Below, piece after piece: positions 1 through 9,885 of a stretch of 64,000 nt of DNA. The notes under the pieces were generated by a model. It saw only the letters and a list, made by a program, of their open reading frames with translations, did no database searches and had not been told where the DNA came from. The DNA is from Eleginops maclovinus. Taxonomy: Eukaryota; Chordata; Actinopteri; Perciformes; Eleginopidae. The stretch is from assembly GCF_036324505.1 (NCBI RefSeq), contig NC_086353.1, positions 250,501 through 314,500 on the forward strand, read 5' to 3'. The number at the start of each line of letters is the position of its first letter. Positions within the stretch are counted from its first letter, which is position 1. The position numbers and the translations under genes are program-made.

Positions 1-849
1 GCTTCATGAAGTCTCTGTTCAGCTTATGCTTCGCCAAGGCGCTTCCACATTGCTGTGTAATGTCTTTGCACTTCCGGTTAAGGCATACTTGCTTAGCATT
101 GCCAACTTCAGCAAACTTAAAATACCAAGTACACAGTTTCTAAGCTTTTGAATGAACTGTTGTTAAGTGATACAAGTTTTACAGGCGACAAACTCCCTAT
201 TTTGATTACCAATTTGTGATTAATTTAACATTCGCTAGCTAGCTTGCTACATGGGTATCTAATATAAGCCAGCTAACTACGTATATAGGTAGTGAACGTC
301 TGCTAGCTCAATATAGCACACTCACTGTTGATTGAGTTGGGGTTAACTTGTCTTTCCAAATTTAAATACGGTGGATTCTAGCAGTGCGTTTTATATGGAA
401 TGAGCTTTATTTTGGAGTCTGACTGGCTGATATGTTCTGGTAGGCTATGTATCGCAGCGCCTTATAGCAAGAGCCAACTACAACACAAGACACTACAGAG
501 TGTGAGAGGTAAATGGAGCTCTGCCTCAGCAACAAATAGCCCTCCTCTCTGAAGAGTCTCTTCAAAGCACTAATAGTCTTCATCCTCGTCTCGTTTTGTT
601 CCTTGTCTGTTTTCTTGGGCTTCTTTTTCATGACCTGCCTCTCCTGCAGTCCTTTTCTCCACGCTGTCTCTGCTTTAAGGTTACAGGGTACATTAAGCCT
701 CCCCACTTTTGTTTTTCACCTCATTTACCAATGCTTCCTCCTTGGTTCCTCCCTTATTCCCTCCTCTTCACCACTATTAGGTTCTTGCTGCACTGCAACA
801 TGCAGGTCCAGTTGTTTTGTAAGTTAAACTAACTAATTTAGTTCCTTGT
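1..849. other. Non-repetitive noncoding stretch, no gene seen
   Basis: No recognised repeat or gene. A 10-bp palindrome GCTAGCTAGC lies at 234-243 in a stretch rich in GCTAGC-like words. A 99-codon open frame on the minus strand (407-706) has a Lys-rich middle but no recognisable domain, so I do not call it a gene. Confidence 0.5.
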
Positions 850-1009
850 CTGGACACATTAATATGGAATTGGTTGGTAGCTTGAAATAAGGTCTCGGTT
901 CAACACAAGCTGAAGAGATTTTAATGTTTGTTCTGCAACATAAAATACAATAAAGGATCCTACTGGTGAATTTCAAGTGTCTGAATAAGACGACTGAACG
1001 TCATCACGC
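850..1009 (+). mobile_element. Left arm of the 72-bp-repeat-bearing element, locus 1
   Basis: This single-copy sequence before the first 72-bp array matches the flank of the third array (about 32510-32655) and, reverse-complemented, of the fourth (about 46963-47130). Shared words include ACACAAGCTGAAGAG, CATAAAATA and AAGTGTCTRAATAAGACGACT, in the same order and leading into the array. Compared with the locus 4 copy it lacks about 20-30 bases around the AATACCCCA segment. Shared flanks at separate loci imply that arm and array moved together. The outer edge is uncertain. Confidence 0.6.
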
Positions 1010-1577
1010 CCAACATTAGCCTCCTTTAGCTTAGCGGTGGTGACGTGAAGTCATGTGACCTTGCTGTAGTTCCTTTATAGCCCAACATTAGCCACCTTTA
1101 GCTTAGCACTGGTGACGTGAAGTCATGTGACCGTGCTGTAGTTCCTTTATAGCCCAACATTAGCCACCTTTAGCTTAGCACTGGTGACGTGAAGTCATGT
1201 GACCGTGCTGTAGTTCCTTTATAGCCCAACATTAGCCACCTTTAGCTTAGCACTGGTGACGTGAAGTCATGTGACCGTGCTGTAGTTCCTCTATAGCCCA
1301 ACATTAGCCACCTTTAGCTTAGCACTGGTGACGTGAAGTCATGTGACCGTGCTGTAATTCCTTTATAGCCCAACATTAGCCGCCTTTAGCTTCGCGGTGG
1401 TGACGTGAAGTCATGTGACCGTGCTGTAGTTCCTCTATAGCCCAACATTAGCCTCCTTTAGCTTCGCGGTGGGCATGTGAAGTCATGTGACCGTGCTGTA
1501 GTTCCTTTATAGCCCAACATTAGCCGCCTTTAGCTTAGCGGTGGGCATGTAAAGTCATGTGACCGTGCTGTGGTATT
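1010..1577 (+). repeat. 72-bp minisatellite array, locus 1 (8 units)
   Basis: Eight tandem copies of a 72-bp unit. Unit starts at 1081, 1153 and 1225 give an exact 72-base period. Each unit reads roughly CCCAACATTAGCC, then TTTAGCTTAGC, then GGTGACGTGAAGTCATGTG and CTGTAGTTCCTTTATAG. Units here mostly carry 'ACTGGTGACG' or 'GCGGTGGTGACG', and the last two carry 'GGGCATGTGAAG'. The array ends abruptly after GTGCTGTGGT with no right arm. The same unit forms arrays at 30.06, 32.66 and 46.44 kb. Confidence 0.95.
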
Positions 1578-2589
1578 GTGGATAAGCAATGCAGCCATAC
1601 TCCTGTCCCAGTCAGCTCTTCTGTGACAGTGACGATAGAGAAGTAAGCAAATCATGCAAGAAGTTTTCATTTTGTTTAGTTGTCATATTTCCAATGTGCT
1701 CTCATTCTGAAGAAAAAACCCTCTCTAATATTGCACCTTCTTATCATCTTTCACTCCTCATTACACTGCGCTGCCATCCTCACTCAACTGCTGCTGTGGT
1801 GCCAGGACAACACAGAGCTTTCAGAGAAATCTGCTACATATTTTACAGCATGCAGCCTCGAGCCATAACTCATCTTCTGGCAGTGCAGAAAGTACTATGA
1901 TGCTGTTTGTGTGCATAACTTGTTCTTCGCAACCACCAATCCAAAAGGTCAGCCTCTGAGAAAGCTGTGTGTGCCATCAACACACATCTGGAGTGTTTCC
2001 AGTCATCACATTCATACACGGCTCTAAGAGAGTGTCACTCATGACGTTTGGAAACGGTGACTGTATTCATATTGGAAGACATGAGTTGGCACTTTGAATT
2101 ACAGCCACTGCATTTCATAATTACAGCTTAATTAGACGGAGAGAGGCTGGATTCTGAAGCAGCCCGTAACATACAGTTAGCTATAGGAACTCTGCAGCCA
2201 CTGATGCATTCAGCTGTCAGTTCCTATATGATTCTAGTGATGATTCTGGGTCTGATTCTATACATTTTACAAAAACTGTCTCTCAAAGAACCCACAAACG
2301 CCAACAGAAGCCAGAACTTAACGCCTTTTAAGAAGACAAGACACAACTGGGGAGGGGAGGGAACCAGGTGAACAGAATCAGGTAATCAAACAAGAGGGAA
2401 ACAGAGAGACAGGAAGCAGACACAGACAAGAGACAGAGTGTGAACACTTTTCAAAGTAAAGCAGGAAAACAGACACTAGCTATTCATTTGAATTATATAT
2501 ATGTATCCATCCATTGTTATTTCCATCCAATACAATGTCTTTATACAGGCACAGTTATTGCTTTACTATACATCATTCCCATTCTGACT
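1578..2589. other. Noncoding, no clear feature
   Basis: No recognised gene or repeat. An open frame of 103 codons at 1589-1900 has no recognisable domain. The A- and GA-rich segment at 2330-2430 (AGGTGAACAGAATCAGGTAATCA) resembles edges of dispersed fish elements, too weakly to call. Confidence 0.4.
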
Positions 2590-2643
2590 CTGATTCTGTT
2601 CTTTGGACGCTTTGTCTCCTAATGTATTTAGGTTGTAAACGTT

Positions 2644-3067
2644 TGTGGTGTATTAAATTGGTTTCATATATACAGTTAGTTACTCTCTGAGGTCATAGAG
2701 AGTGTAGGGAGTGATGTTGTGCAACAGGGTGTTGTGTAACAAACCTCTGGAATAGGTCAGAGGGCCTCCATGGATGAGTAAGAAAAAGACATGTTGGACA
2801 AACATACATCTCTCCTTAGTTGGGTACACATTCTTGTAGTTCACCTCCTTTGGTCACACACACTTTGGACACGCACTCACATTTTCTTCTATAAAGTGTA
2901 TGCACAGAGACAGTTCGGGGGGACTTCCACAATTGGCTCTGGGAACCTCGTATGGCCCGTGTTGGTGTATGATACTATGCTGTTGTAATGAACCTCATTA
3001 TATACAAGCTGGTGTCTCCGGAGACTTCTTCATCATCTTCACAAACATCGCTACAGAATATACCTCA
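2644..3067 (+). mobile_element. Solo LTR (copy 1), LTR retroelement family unknown
   Basis: A 424-bp segment starting TGTGGTGTAT and ending CTCA. It is flanked by the direct repeat CGTT (2640-2643 and 3068-3071), a 4-bp target duplication. It matches 3949-4331 in reverse complement along almost its whole length. A TATA-like TATAAAG lies near 2892. The position equivalent to the second copy's AATAAA reads AATGAA here. TG...CA ends, a promoter and poly(A) layout and a 4-bp duplication are the marks of an LTR left by recombination, as in Gypsy or class I endogenous elements. No internal coding region or second LTR in direct orientation is present. Confidence 0.72.
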
Positions 3068-3163
3068 CGTTTCTTGGATATAAGTACCTTACAACCTTTT
3101 TTTGTCTTTGATTAACCACCATCTGTCTCCTGATATTTAGCTGAGCAAACCCAAGAACATATC

Positions 3164-3499
3164 GGAGGATGAAGATAGAATCGGAGGATGAAACCCTCTT
3201 TATTTGTCACATACATGCACACAGCAGAGCACACACAGTGAAATTGGTCTTCTGCATTTAACCCATCCTAGTACTAGGAGCAGTGGGCAGCTATTGTGCA
3301 GCGCCCGGGGAGCAATGGGGAGGGGGGATTGGAGGTGTCCGGTGCCTTGCTCAAGGGCACCACAGCAGGGCCTAGGAGGTGAACTGGGACCTCTCCGAGT
3401 AGCTGTCCACTTTCCATGTTTTTTCAAGTCTGTTCGGGGACTTGAACCGGCGACCCTACGATTCCCAGTCCAAGCCCCTACTGACTGAGCCACTGCTGT
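3164..3499 (-). mobile_element. tRNA-derived SINE, family A, near full length
   Basis: Read on the minus strand, the head starts at 3499 with CAGCAGTGGCTCAGTCAGTA (A-box-like TGGCTCAGTCAGTAGG). A B box GGTTCAAGTCC follows in CGCCGGTTCAAGTCCCCGAAC. The body contains GAGGTCCCAGTTCACCTCCT, GCAAGGCACCGGACACC and CCTAGTACTAGGATGGGTT. The tail GACAAATAAAGAGGGTTTCA ends in repeats of CATCCTCCGATTC. It is very similar to the plus-strand copy at 56774. It splits the old tandem repeat of this patch, so it inserted later than that repeat. Both Pol III boxes are intact in sequence; activity is unknown. Confidence 0.88.
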
Positions 3500-3948
3500 A
3501 CTCTATGGAAAATTTCACAAAAATCGTTTTTGTGACGCCAATGTGTTGTGTCCCCTAACGCTATCATTTTACATAGTTGTTTAATTACTAGATATCTCCA
3601 AAGAAAGACTGAGAGCTTGTGAATCTGGGGCCTTAATTGCAAGAAAACCCACAGTCATCCAATAGAATCTCTTTACATAGTCACAGACATTGCATAACCC
3701 TACATTATTGCCTTACTGACTGGGCTATCTCCTGATGTATTTATATAGGTTATAAACCTTTAATTTACAGAAATGTTTGGGAACACATCATATTAAAATC
3801 CTGTTTGTGACACCAACATGTGTCCCCTGAATCTAAAAATCTGATCATTTCTTAAGAAAGGGACTGGAAATTACCATTTGGTTGTTTAATTGTCATACAG
3901 CCAATAGAATCTCTTTACATAGTCACAGACATTGCATTACCTTACATC

Positions 3949-4331
3949 TGAAGTATATCTTGTAGCGATGTTTGTGAAGATGATGAAGAAGTCTCCGGAG
4001 ACACCAGCTTGTATATAATAAGGTTTATTACAACAGCATAGTATCATACCCCAACACGGGCCATACGAGGTTCCCAGAGCCAATTGTGGAAGTCCCCCGA
4101 ACTGTCTCTGTGCATACACTTTATAGAAGAAACATGTGTGTACATCCAAAGCATGTGTGCTCACAGGAGGTAATCAATAACAATGTGTGCCCCCCTAAGG
4201 GGACATAGGTCCGTTCATAGGGGCCCCCTGACGTATGCCAGATGTCGTTTTTCCCTCTCCTATTCCTCTTACACAACCTATGTCCTCAGAGAGTATCTAC
4301 CTTTGCATATCACCAGATTTGATACACCACA
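3949..4331 (-). mobile_element. Solo LTR (copy 2), opposite orientation to copy 1
   Basis: Reverse complement of the LTR at 2644-3067, 383 bp, again with TG and CA ends. It has its own 4-bp target duplication CATC (3945-3948 and 4332-4335). On the minus strand it has TATAAAG, then about 110 bases on an intact AATAAA in TTGTAATAAACCTTATTATA, then GTCTCCGGAGAC before the 3' end. Different target duplications show that the two LTRs are independent insertions and not one inverted duplication. Small indels account for the length difference from copy 1. Confidence 0.72.
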
Positions 4332-4530
4332 CATCATATCCTTATTGACTATGAAAGATTTTTCGGACTGTCTCCATATGTATGTATTTAGAGTATGATG
4401 GTTTAACCCTCACCTGTCTCCTGTTGATATGTAGCTGTGGAGATATCTCAGCATATCTTTCCACTATATGGCATATTTCACTAAAATCACATGATGTACT
4501 TTATGCAGCAAATGTCCCCCATCTATCCGT

Positions 4531-5041
4531 CTCCACAATCACACAGCTGAGGACCCCTCGAGAACTCATTACGGCGTCGGCTGTCCACTTCCTGTGCAGC
4601 TACTCTGGATCTTTAACATTCATCGGACGTCACTGATGAAATTTGGAGGATCAGCCTCCTTAACCTAGTGAATAATGAACTGACAAAATCTGTTTGTTTT
4701 GGTGTTGCGCTGCCTAGTTAAATCCCACTCAGGCATATTCAGTCTCATTTGTGTCTGCTCACCCACACATTAGCCCACAGCCACGGTGACAGCGGGTCAC
4801 TCGGCTGCTGGCTGGCTAAAAGCTCTTCACATTTATGATTTATGTCGGCACCAATGTCAGGCACTAAATCCTGATCTGTGTGTGCATGCGTGTGTGCATG
4901 TGACGGACTGTCAGGATACATTAATGGCTGCAGTCCGGGGTGTGAGGGTTACAAATACCAATTACCAGTAAAACATTTAATCAGCTACCTAATCACACTA
5001 TAAGAGTAATGCAGCCTAAATACTGTCTGCTACTTCTGAAA
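4531..5041. other. Noncoding, no clear feature
   Basis: Nothing recognised apart from a short TG-rich patch near 4876-4902. Confidence 0.4.
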
Positions 5042-5388
5042 GAGACCCTCTTGTGCTTTTTGTCCTTTCCAGTAGTTATTTATGTAGGTTTTAGTGCATG
5101 TAAAGGGTCTGCAAAGGTTCAAATCCCCAAATTCCTTCCAGAGGGAGTTTCTCTCCCACACACTCCATGGTGATGTCGCTACGTTACATTTGAGCTTGTA
5201 TTGGCTAGCGCTCCAACATACTGTAAGTGATAGGGGCGTCTTCTCTCCATCAGCTAACCAATCAGAGCAGACTGGGCTCTGGTTTCAGACAGAGGGCGAA
5301 AAGAGGTGCTGCAGCACACTTTTTGAACATTACAGCATAGAGACATGTCCCAGGAGAGACTCAAAATGTGAAACTGAACACCTTTAAG
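5042..5388 (+). mobile_element. MITE-like non-autonomous DNA element, copy 1
   Basis: Shares order and wording with copies at 17994, 26426 and 50864. These words are GTGCATGTAAAGGGTCTGCAA near the start, then TTGGCTAGCGCTCCAAC, AACCAATCAGAGCAGACTGG, TTTCAGACAGAGGGCGAAAA, GTGCTGCAGCACA, GAACATTA.AGCAT and GACATGTCCCAGGAGAGAC. The left end GACCCTCTTGTGCTTTTTG and the right end near GAAACTGAAC fit the imperfect terminal inverted repeats of this fish family. There is no coding capacity. Confidence 0.75.
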
Positions 5389-6099
5389 GATGTATAGATT
5401 CCCCTACTGAATTTAGGGAACAAATGAGTCAAAGAAAGTGAAAAACATAAAGCAAATTCAGGCAGTAGGTGTATAGAAAGTATGGGTCTTCATAACTGTA
5501 TAGCTTACTGTACATAGCAGACATTAAATGTGTTCCGTTTAACGAAATGATACACTTTTAATATAATCTATGGATTAAAAGCACTCAGAGCTCTGTGGTA
5601 TATCGTTCTTTGTTTTAAAATGCATTGTAACATTGTAATCCTGCTAGGAATCTGATTATGTCTTAGTTTGATGGAACTGCAAGATAACACAGAGGCCTTT
5701 ATTTTGTATTTGCATTAATCCTGTTACCCATACTGTTCCTCCCAAGCCTGGTTGCGGAACAAATGTATCCCTCTTCTTCCTACTGTGAGATGAGGTAAAG
5801 TTAAGAGGAAGTGTGAGAGCTCTGAGTACACAGCTCAGGCAGCTGCAGACAGACGGGTTAAGACCTTCCACAATCTCCAGGCCCTCTGCTTCAAAAGTGG
5901 TGTCAGAACTGAGGCACATTTCTCGGTGAGTACCTGCAGCTCTGCACTCTCCAGGATAAACAAGGTTTGTTGGAACAGCGAAAACACATCACTGCACTGA
6001 GAGTTGTGCTGCAAATATTTTCCCCCCTCTCACAGCTTGATGTCTCCGTGACCCGAGGTAAGTACAGGAAACTGCTGTGAATTTTGAAAAAACACCCCG
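5389..6099. other. Noncoding, no clear feature
   Basis: No repeat or gene recognised. Open frames here are below 90 codons and have no domain signal. Confidence 0.4.
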
Positions 6100-6340
6100 G
6101 GATCCTGCAGAGGTTTGTGTTTTCTGTTGATCAAAATCTGACTGCACCTTCCCACTACTGAAGGGTAGAACTTGGCGAAGTGTGCCAATAGATTCATACA
6201 CAACACAGACACATTAGGGTAACTACAAGAAGGCCTGACAGACATGAACACATGGATGGCCTGCACTGTTTTTTTAATGTTATTGTACTTGGCCCAAAAC
6301 AACTTCAGGGCAGAGTATCTAACAGTAAAGTGTACCTTGG
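6100..6340 (-). mobile_element. Possible degraded Ty3/Gypsy pol fragment
   Basis: The minus-strand frame opening at 6368 reads a KVHF...VQAIH stretch (about 6338-6254), then PNVSVL and LLAHFAKFYP (to about 6162). The spacing resembles the end of the reverse transcriptase of Gypsy-type elements, where a KV.AI segment is followed by a '..YF.KF.P' segment before RNase H. Several residues are missing or inserted, and no protease, integrase or LTR is nearby. The match is by eye and weak; it may be chance. Confidence 0.3.
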
Positions 6341-6368
6341 ATGGTGTAACCTTTGCCTCCTGCTGCAC

Positions 6369-8214
6369 CGTCTAGAATTTTGGCATCAATTTGAATGAGG
6401 ATATAACCTTTAAGTCACATAGAAAGCAAATCCCAAAGGCTCTCTTCTTCCATATATGCAATATTGCAAAAATAAGGTAGATAAATCAGGCTCATCCTGA
6501 CTCAAAACTGGAAAAACAGGCCCATGCATTTAATTTAGAGTTAGATGTATCTGTTGCACCTTCATATCAAAACTGTTTGCTCAGACACAAACTTTGGTAT
6601 TTAATTGGTTCCACAAATCTGGCTTACTCACTTAATTTGGATTTAGTCGATGAACCCCGACAAATAACTCCTCTGCACATTTGAGTTACACCACGATTGA
6701 CAGGAGCTTATTAAAAAAGTCTTTATTTATTTGAATCTTACTGAGCAACTAATGTGTAATGTCAGCAGCTTAATTGAAAGTGGAACTTTGTTACTGCTCT
6801 TCCAAATACACGTCTCTAATTTTTGATTTTATCTTCAATTACTGAAATAATTGGGAAGTCATGAACATCATGAATATTGTTGCTTTCACTTTTTTACGTA
6901 CCTTGTATTTTAATGATGTGTCATTTGATGAATATTGGAAATATAAAACTCATTTTAAAACCTGCCTCTCTTCTTCTTCATCTCTCCTCAAAGCTCAATA
7001 TCTTACTCTCAATAAACTTGAACCGTATAGTTTCTGCTTCATTCAGTACTCAGAAGCATGGAAAATGGTTGAAAATGAGAAGTCCCATTCCATTGAATTA
7101 GCTTTTTTAAACGACCATACACTGAATACAGTTGAATACAATCCAATCAAGACTCTTATGAATAGAATAACAGCAAAACAGACACAATATATTTGAAAAT
7201 ATGGTCTTGAATCTACCTTTCTTTCAAAAAATGTGCAGCAATTCCCCTTATTTTCAGAAGACAACCCTGACCCTAAAAAGCCCTGCATGTGCTTTTCACA
7301 TTTCATCAGGAATAAAAAAGAACTGCATGTTGTTAAAGATAAAAGTTCCCCACACAGGACAAAGTATACGACTGAGTTTCAGAAAGCTACCCTACAGCAG
7401 GAGTCATGGTTGTTCCTGACCTTCATCAATGGGTTCAGATATAAGACCTGTCAGCGTTTCAGTCAGTTCAGATATGGAGAGATCACCATCCCAAAAACAA
7501 AGAATGATACCCTTCCACTGCGAGACGTAGCCGTGTTACAAAATTGCTCAAAATGCAATTTCATCACCCTCAACAAAGGTCTATTGTTTGTGGAATAAAA
7601 AGGAGAATATCATTTTCTGGGAAGCGTTTTCATTCTTCATAGCCCCGTTTATTGATTTTCCTTCCTACCTAAAACTTCAGTTTCTCCTTCTCGTCTGCGA
7701 GTGTGTGGGTTTCCTCTCTTTCTCTTCATCACATCCTCCACTCTATTCATTTTGTTGTCAATCAAACAGGCCGATACACACCACCCACTGCCGCTCTGCC
7801 TGCTGCAAGGACTGCTCATCCTCAGTGGGCACATTCTGCATAAATACAGCAAGGAAATGACATTCATACACCCAGGTCCTCTCCACAGGCAGCCCCTGCT
7901 ACCTCGATCTGATCTTTGTTCTATAGCAGAGGCATTGGCACACATAACGAAAGGCATGTGCATTTGATGTCTTATACAACAGGTTGGAGGTCGGATGGCA
8001 CACTGCATACAAATGAAGAATGCACTTCCATATACTTGTAGATTTGCAAGAACAAACGAATACAAAGTGTAAGAACTCAGTGAGACAGTAAGACAGCTTT
8101 TTCTAGCCGGAACAGGACCTGCTACTTCCAGTGCTATGAACGAAAACCTAAGATGTGAAGTTTCCTTTTAAGCTCCAAGAAGTGCTCCAATTCTTTAACA
8201 TTTAAAGAGAAATC
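6369..8214. other. Noncoding, no clear feature
   Basis: AT-rich in the first half. Open frames of 87-138 codons overlap on both strands (for example 7233-7598 plus and 7649-8065 minus), but none shows a recognisable domain or low-complexity-free conserved motif. No dispersed repeat recognised. Confidence 0.4.
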
Positions 8215-8390
8215 TGTCCATTTTCCATCGCTTATCCGGAGTCGGGTCGCAGGGTAAGCAGTTCCTGTTGTTGACCGAGGACTTCCTTTTCCCGGGACCC
8301 ATCAACCAGCTCTGACTGGGGGATTCCAAGGCACTTCGAGGCCAGCGTGGAGATATAACCCCTCCACCTGGTCCTGGGTATTTGAGTCCA
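8215..8390 (+). mobile_element. Fragment of a common fish retroelement
   Basis: The segment CCATTTTCCATCGCTTATCCGG, then GTCGGGTCGCAGG, CCCGGGACCCATCAACCAGCTC, GGGGGATTCCAAGGC and CCTCCACCTGGTCCTGGGTA keeps the order of a very common fish repeat ('cgcttatccgg..gggtcgcgggg...ccagctcctccgggggaatcccgaggc...gtcctgggt'). I recall that repeat as a non-LTR element 3' region; the family name is not certain. The copy is diverged and truncated. Confidence 0.6.
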
Positions 8391-9129
8391 GGTTGATTAG
8401 TATTGAGTGGTGGTGCATGTGCAAAGTGATCTTGTAGATTCTGCTTTTCAGAATAAAGTTTGGAAATAAGTTTACAGGAAAGTTCATCACCCAAAGGCAA
8501 AGGTGTGTTTCTGCTCAGCCTAGCTTGCTGTGTTATGGGTGAAAGACATATTGGCAAGGATATCCACTCTGCTTCCTCAGGGGAAATAATCTCTAAGTAG
8601 AGGTGGTGGCTTCGGTTGGCACTGATGTTTCCAGAGGGACAAAGTATATATAGAAACCATTGACTAACCCATAATCACTGACAGCTGAAATATAAATGGA
8701 TAGTGTGCATGCTTGCATTGTTCGTATGTTGTGTGTTTATGCATCTAGAAGTCTATGCAGGCTGTGTTGGTGGGCGGGGGGGGGGCGTGTGTGTGCTATC
8801 ACATGTCTCCCATAATCGATGCATTTCCTCTCACTAATCTATGTGTGTTGATGAGTTTTGGGTGTGTGATTGTGGTTCAAAGCACTGTGAGCGTCATTGG
8901 ATAGAACTGCCCTCCATCGACGCCAACAATCAGTCTGTCTGCAGAACCTGTTATCAGCATCAGGAGTACCTGCTCATCAGCCAACGGATTGGACAACAGG
9001 AAGGCTATAACTTTCTTTACACACAATGCAGATAGGAGGAAAATACTTTCTGAGAGTTTTGGTTTAGCTTGTTTGATTGCAGGATGGTTACGGTGGCTGA
9101 AAGGTGCAAACGAGCTACAACGGTCTAAC
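8391..9129. other. Noncoding, short G run
   Basis: A run of ten G at 8776-8785 is followed by TGTGTGTG. A 64-codon frame at 8841-9035 is Cys/His-containing but lacks splice context or a recognisable zinc-binding pattern, so it is not called. Confidence 0.4.
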
Positions 9130-9400
9130 ACACTTCCCTTTCACAAAGCAGGGTGCTGTATCACTTGGAGCTTGTTGAGGAGTTTGGTGGGGGGGACCTG
9201 AGAGGACAGCATAGCAGTTGTCCAGCCGCGATTTGACAAATACATTGACTAATACTTCTGTGCTGGAGAGCAATGGACAGGTGAAAGAAAGCCGACCAGG
9301 TGTTGTTTTTAGTTTGATATGCAATGAGAGGGGGGTGTCCACGTTCACACCAAGGCTCTTGACTTGACGGTACAGAACAGCCATCGACAATGATGTTAGG
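9130..9400 (-). mobile_element. LINE ORF2 relic (L2/Rex-like), frameshifted
   Basis: On the minus strand the frame opening at 9570 reads VKSLGVNVDTPLSLHIK (from about 9363), then LSSTEVLVNVFVKSRLDN and CYAVLSGPP (to about 9190). After a frameshift at the G-rich spot near 9187-9193 another frame reads KLLNKLQVIQHPA. This order (a .LGV..D..LS.. segment, then VFV.SRLDYCN.LLSG, then LNKLQ..QN.A) is well known downstream of the reverse transcriptase core in fish L2-like non-LTR elements. Only this small C-terminal piece survives. It is a dead fossil copy. Confidence 0.7.
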
Positions 9401-9782
9401 GGCAGTGGAGGATTCTGTTCCCCACTCCTCATCACCGCTAATTGAGCATCAAAGGTCAAATGAAATGTAAATACAGCGACTACACAGATCCCTATAATAA
9501 AAAGAAGAATGGAAACGAGGTAGACCTTAATTCCAACGCTCGTTTCACAAATGTAATGAAATGCAAACACAGTCAGGATTTAATTGCAGCCGATGCAGTG
9601 GTGCTGTCACTGGGTGAACTCTGGTGCTGAATCACAACCTTCCCCCGCAGCAGAACTGCCATCAAGGTGTCGACCCTGTGCTCGGAAATAAAGTTTTCTG
9701 AACCAGGTGTTAAAGACTTCATTTGCCCTTTATATTCAGAGAGACTGGGAGTCTGGCTGCTGTCTGTGGTGGTGCTGGTGGT

Positions 9783-9801
9783 GGGTGGGGGGGTGGGGGG
9801 G
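9783..9801 (+). other. Possible G-quadruplex sequence
   Basis: Runs of 3, 7 and 7 G separated by single T residues lie at 9783-9785, 9787-9793 and 9795-9801. The two long runs can each supply two G3 tracts, so a four-tract G-quadruplex is possible. The preceding 25 bases are also GGTGGTG-rich. Confidence 0.5.
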
Positions 9802-9865
9802 TTAGCAGATGGTAAGAGGTGATTGTCGTGACTAAGGTGGCATCATGGCAAGCTTTGATGTGCTC

Positions 9866-9885
9866 CACACACACACACACACACA
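9866..9885. repeat. (CA)10 microsatellite
   Basis: Ten uninterrupted CA dinucleotides. Confidence 0.95.

Larger units (their letters stand above)
2590..4530 (+). repeat. Old degenerate tandem repeat hosting nested insertions
   Basis: Outside the LTRs and SINE, the remaining sequence repeats. CCAATAGAATCTCTTTACAT followed by AGTCACAGACATTGCAT occurs at 3659 and again at 3901 (242 bases apart). TGTGACGCCAATG near 3531 matches TGTGACACCAACATG near 3806, each followed by TGTCCCCT. 'TGTCTCCTGATATTTAGCTG' (about 3124) matches 'TGTCTCCTGTTGATATGTAG' (about 4419), each followed by an ATTTCAC(A/T)AAAATC word after the SINE is discounted. The base layer is therefore several diverged units of about 240-280 bases. 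Its class is unknown. Confidence 0.55.

Noticed and set aside
407..706. 99-codon minus-strand frame with a Lys-rich middle
   Set aside because: No recognisable domain, no conserved context, and the plus strand has equal-length overlapping frames.
1010..1577. CRISPR-like regular repeat
   Set aside because: The whole 72-base period is conserved; there are no unique spacers, and the DNA is eukaryotic.
3949..4331. One large inverted duplication instead of two LTRs
   Set aside because: Each copy has its own, different 4-bp target duplication and TG/CA ends, which an inverted duplication would not create.
8841..9035. Cys/His-containing 64-codon frame, possible zinc-binding exon
   Set aside because: The cysteine spacing fits no zinc-finger class that I know, and no convincing splice signals flank it.
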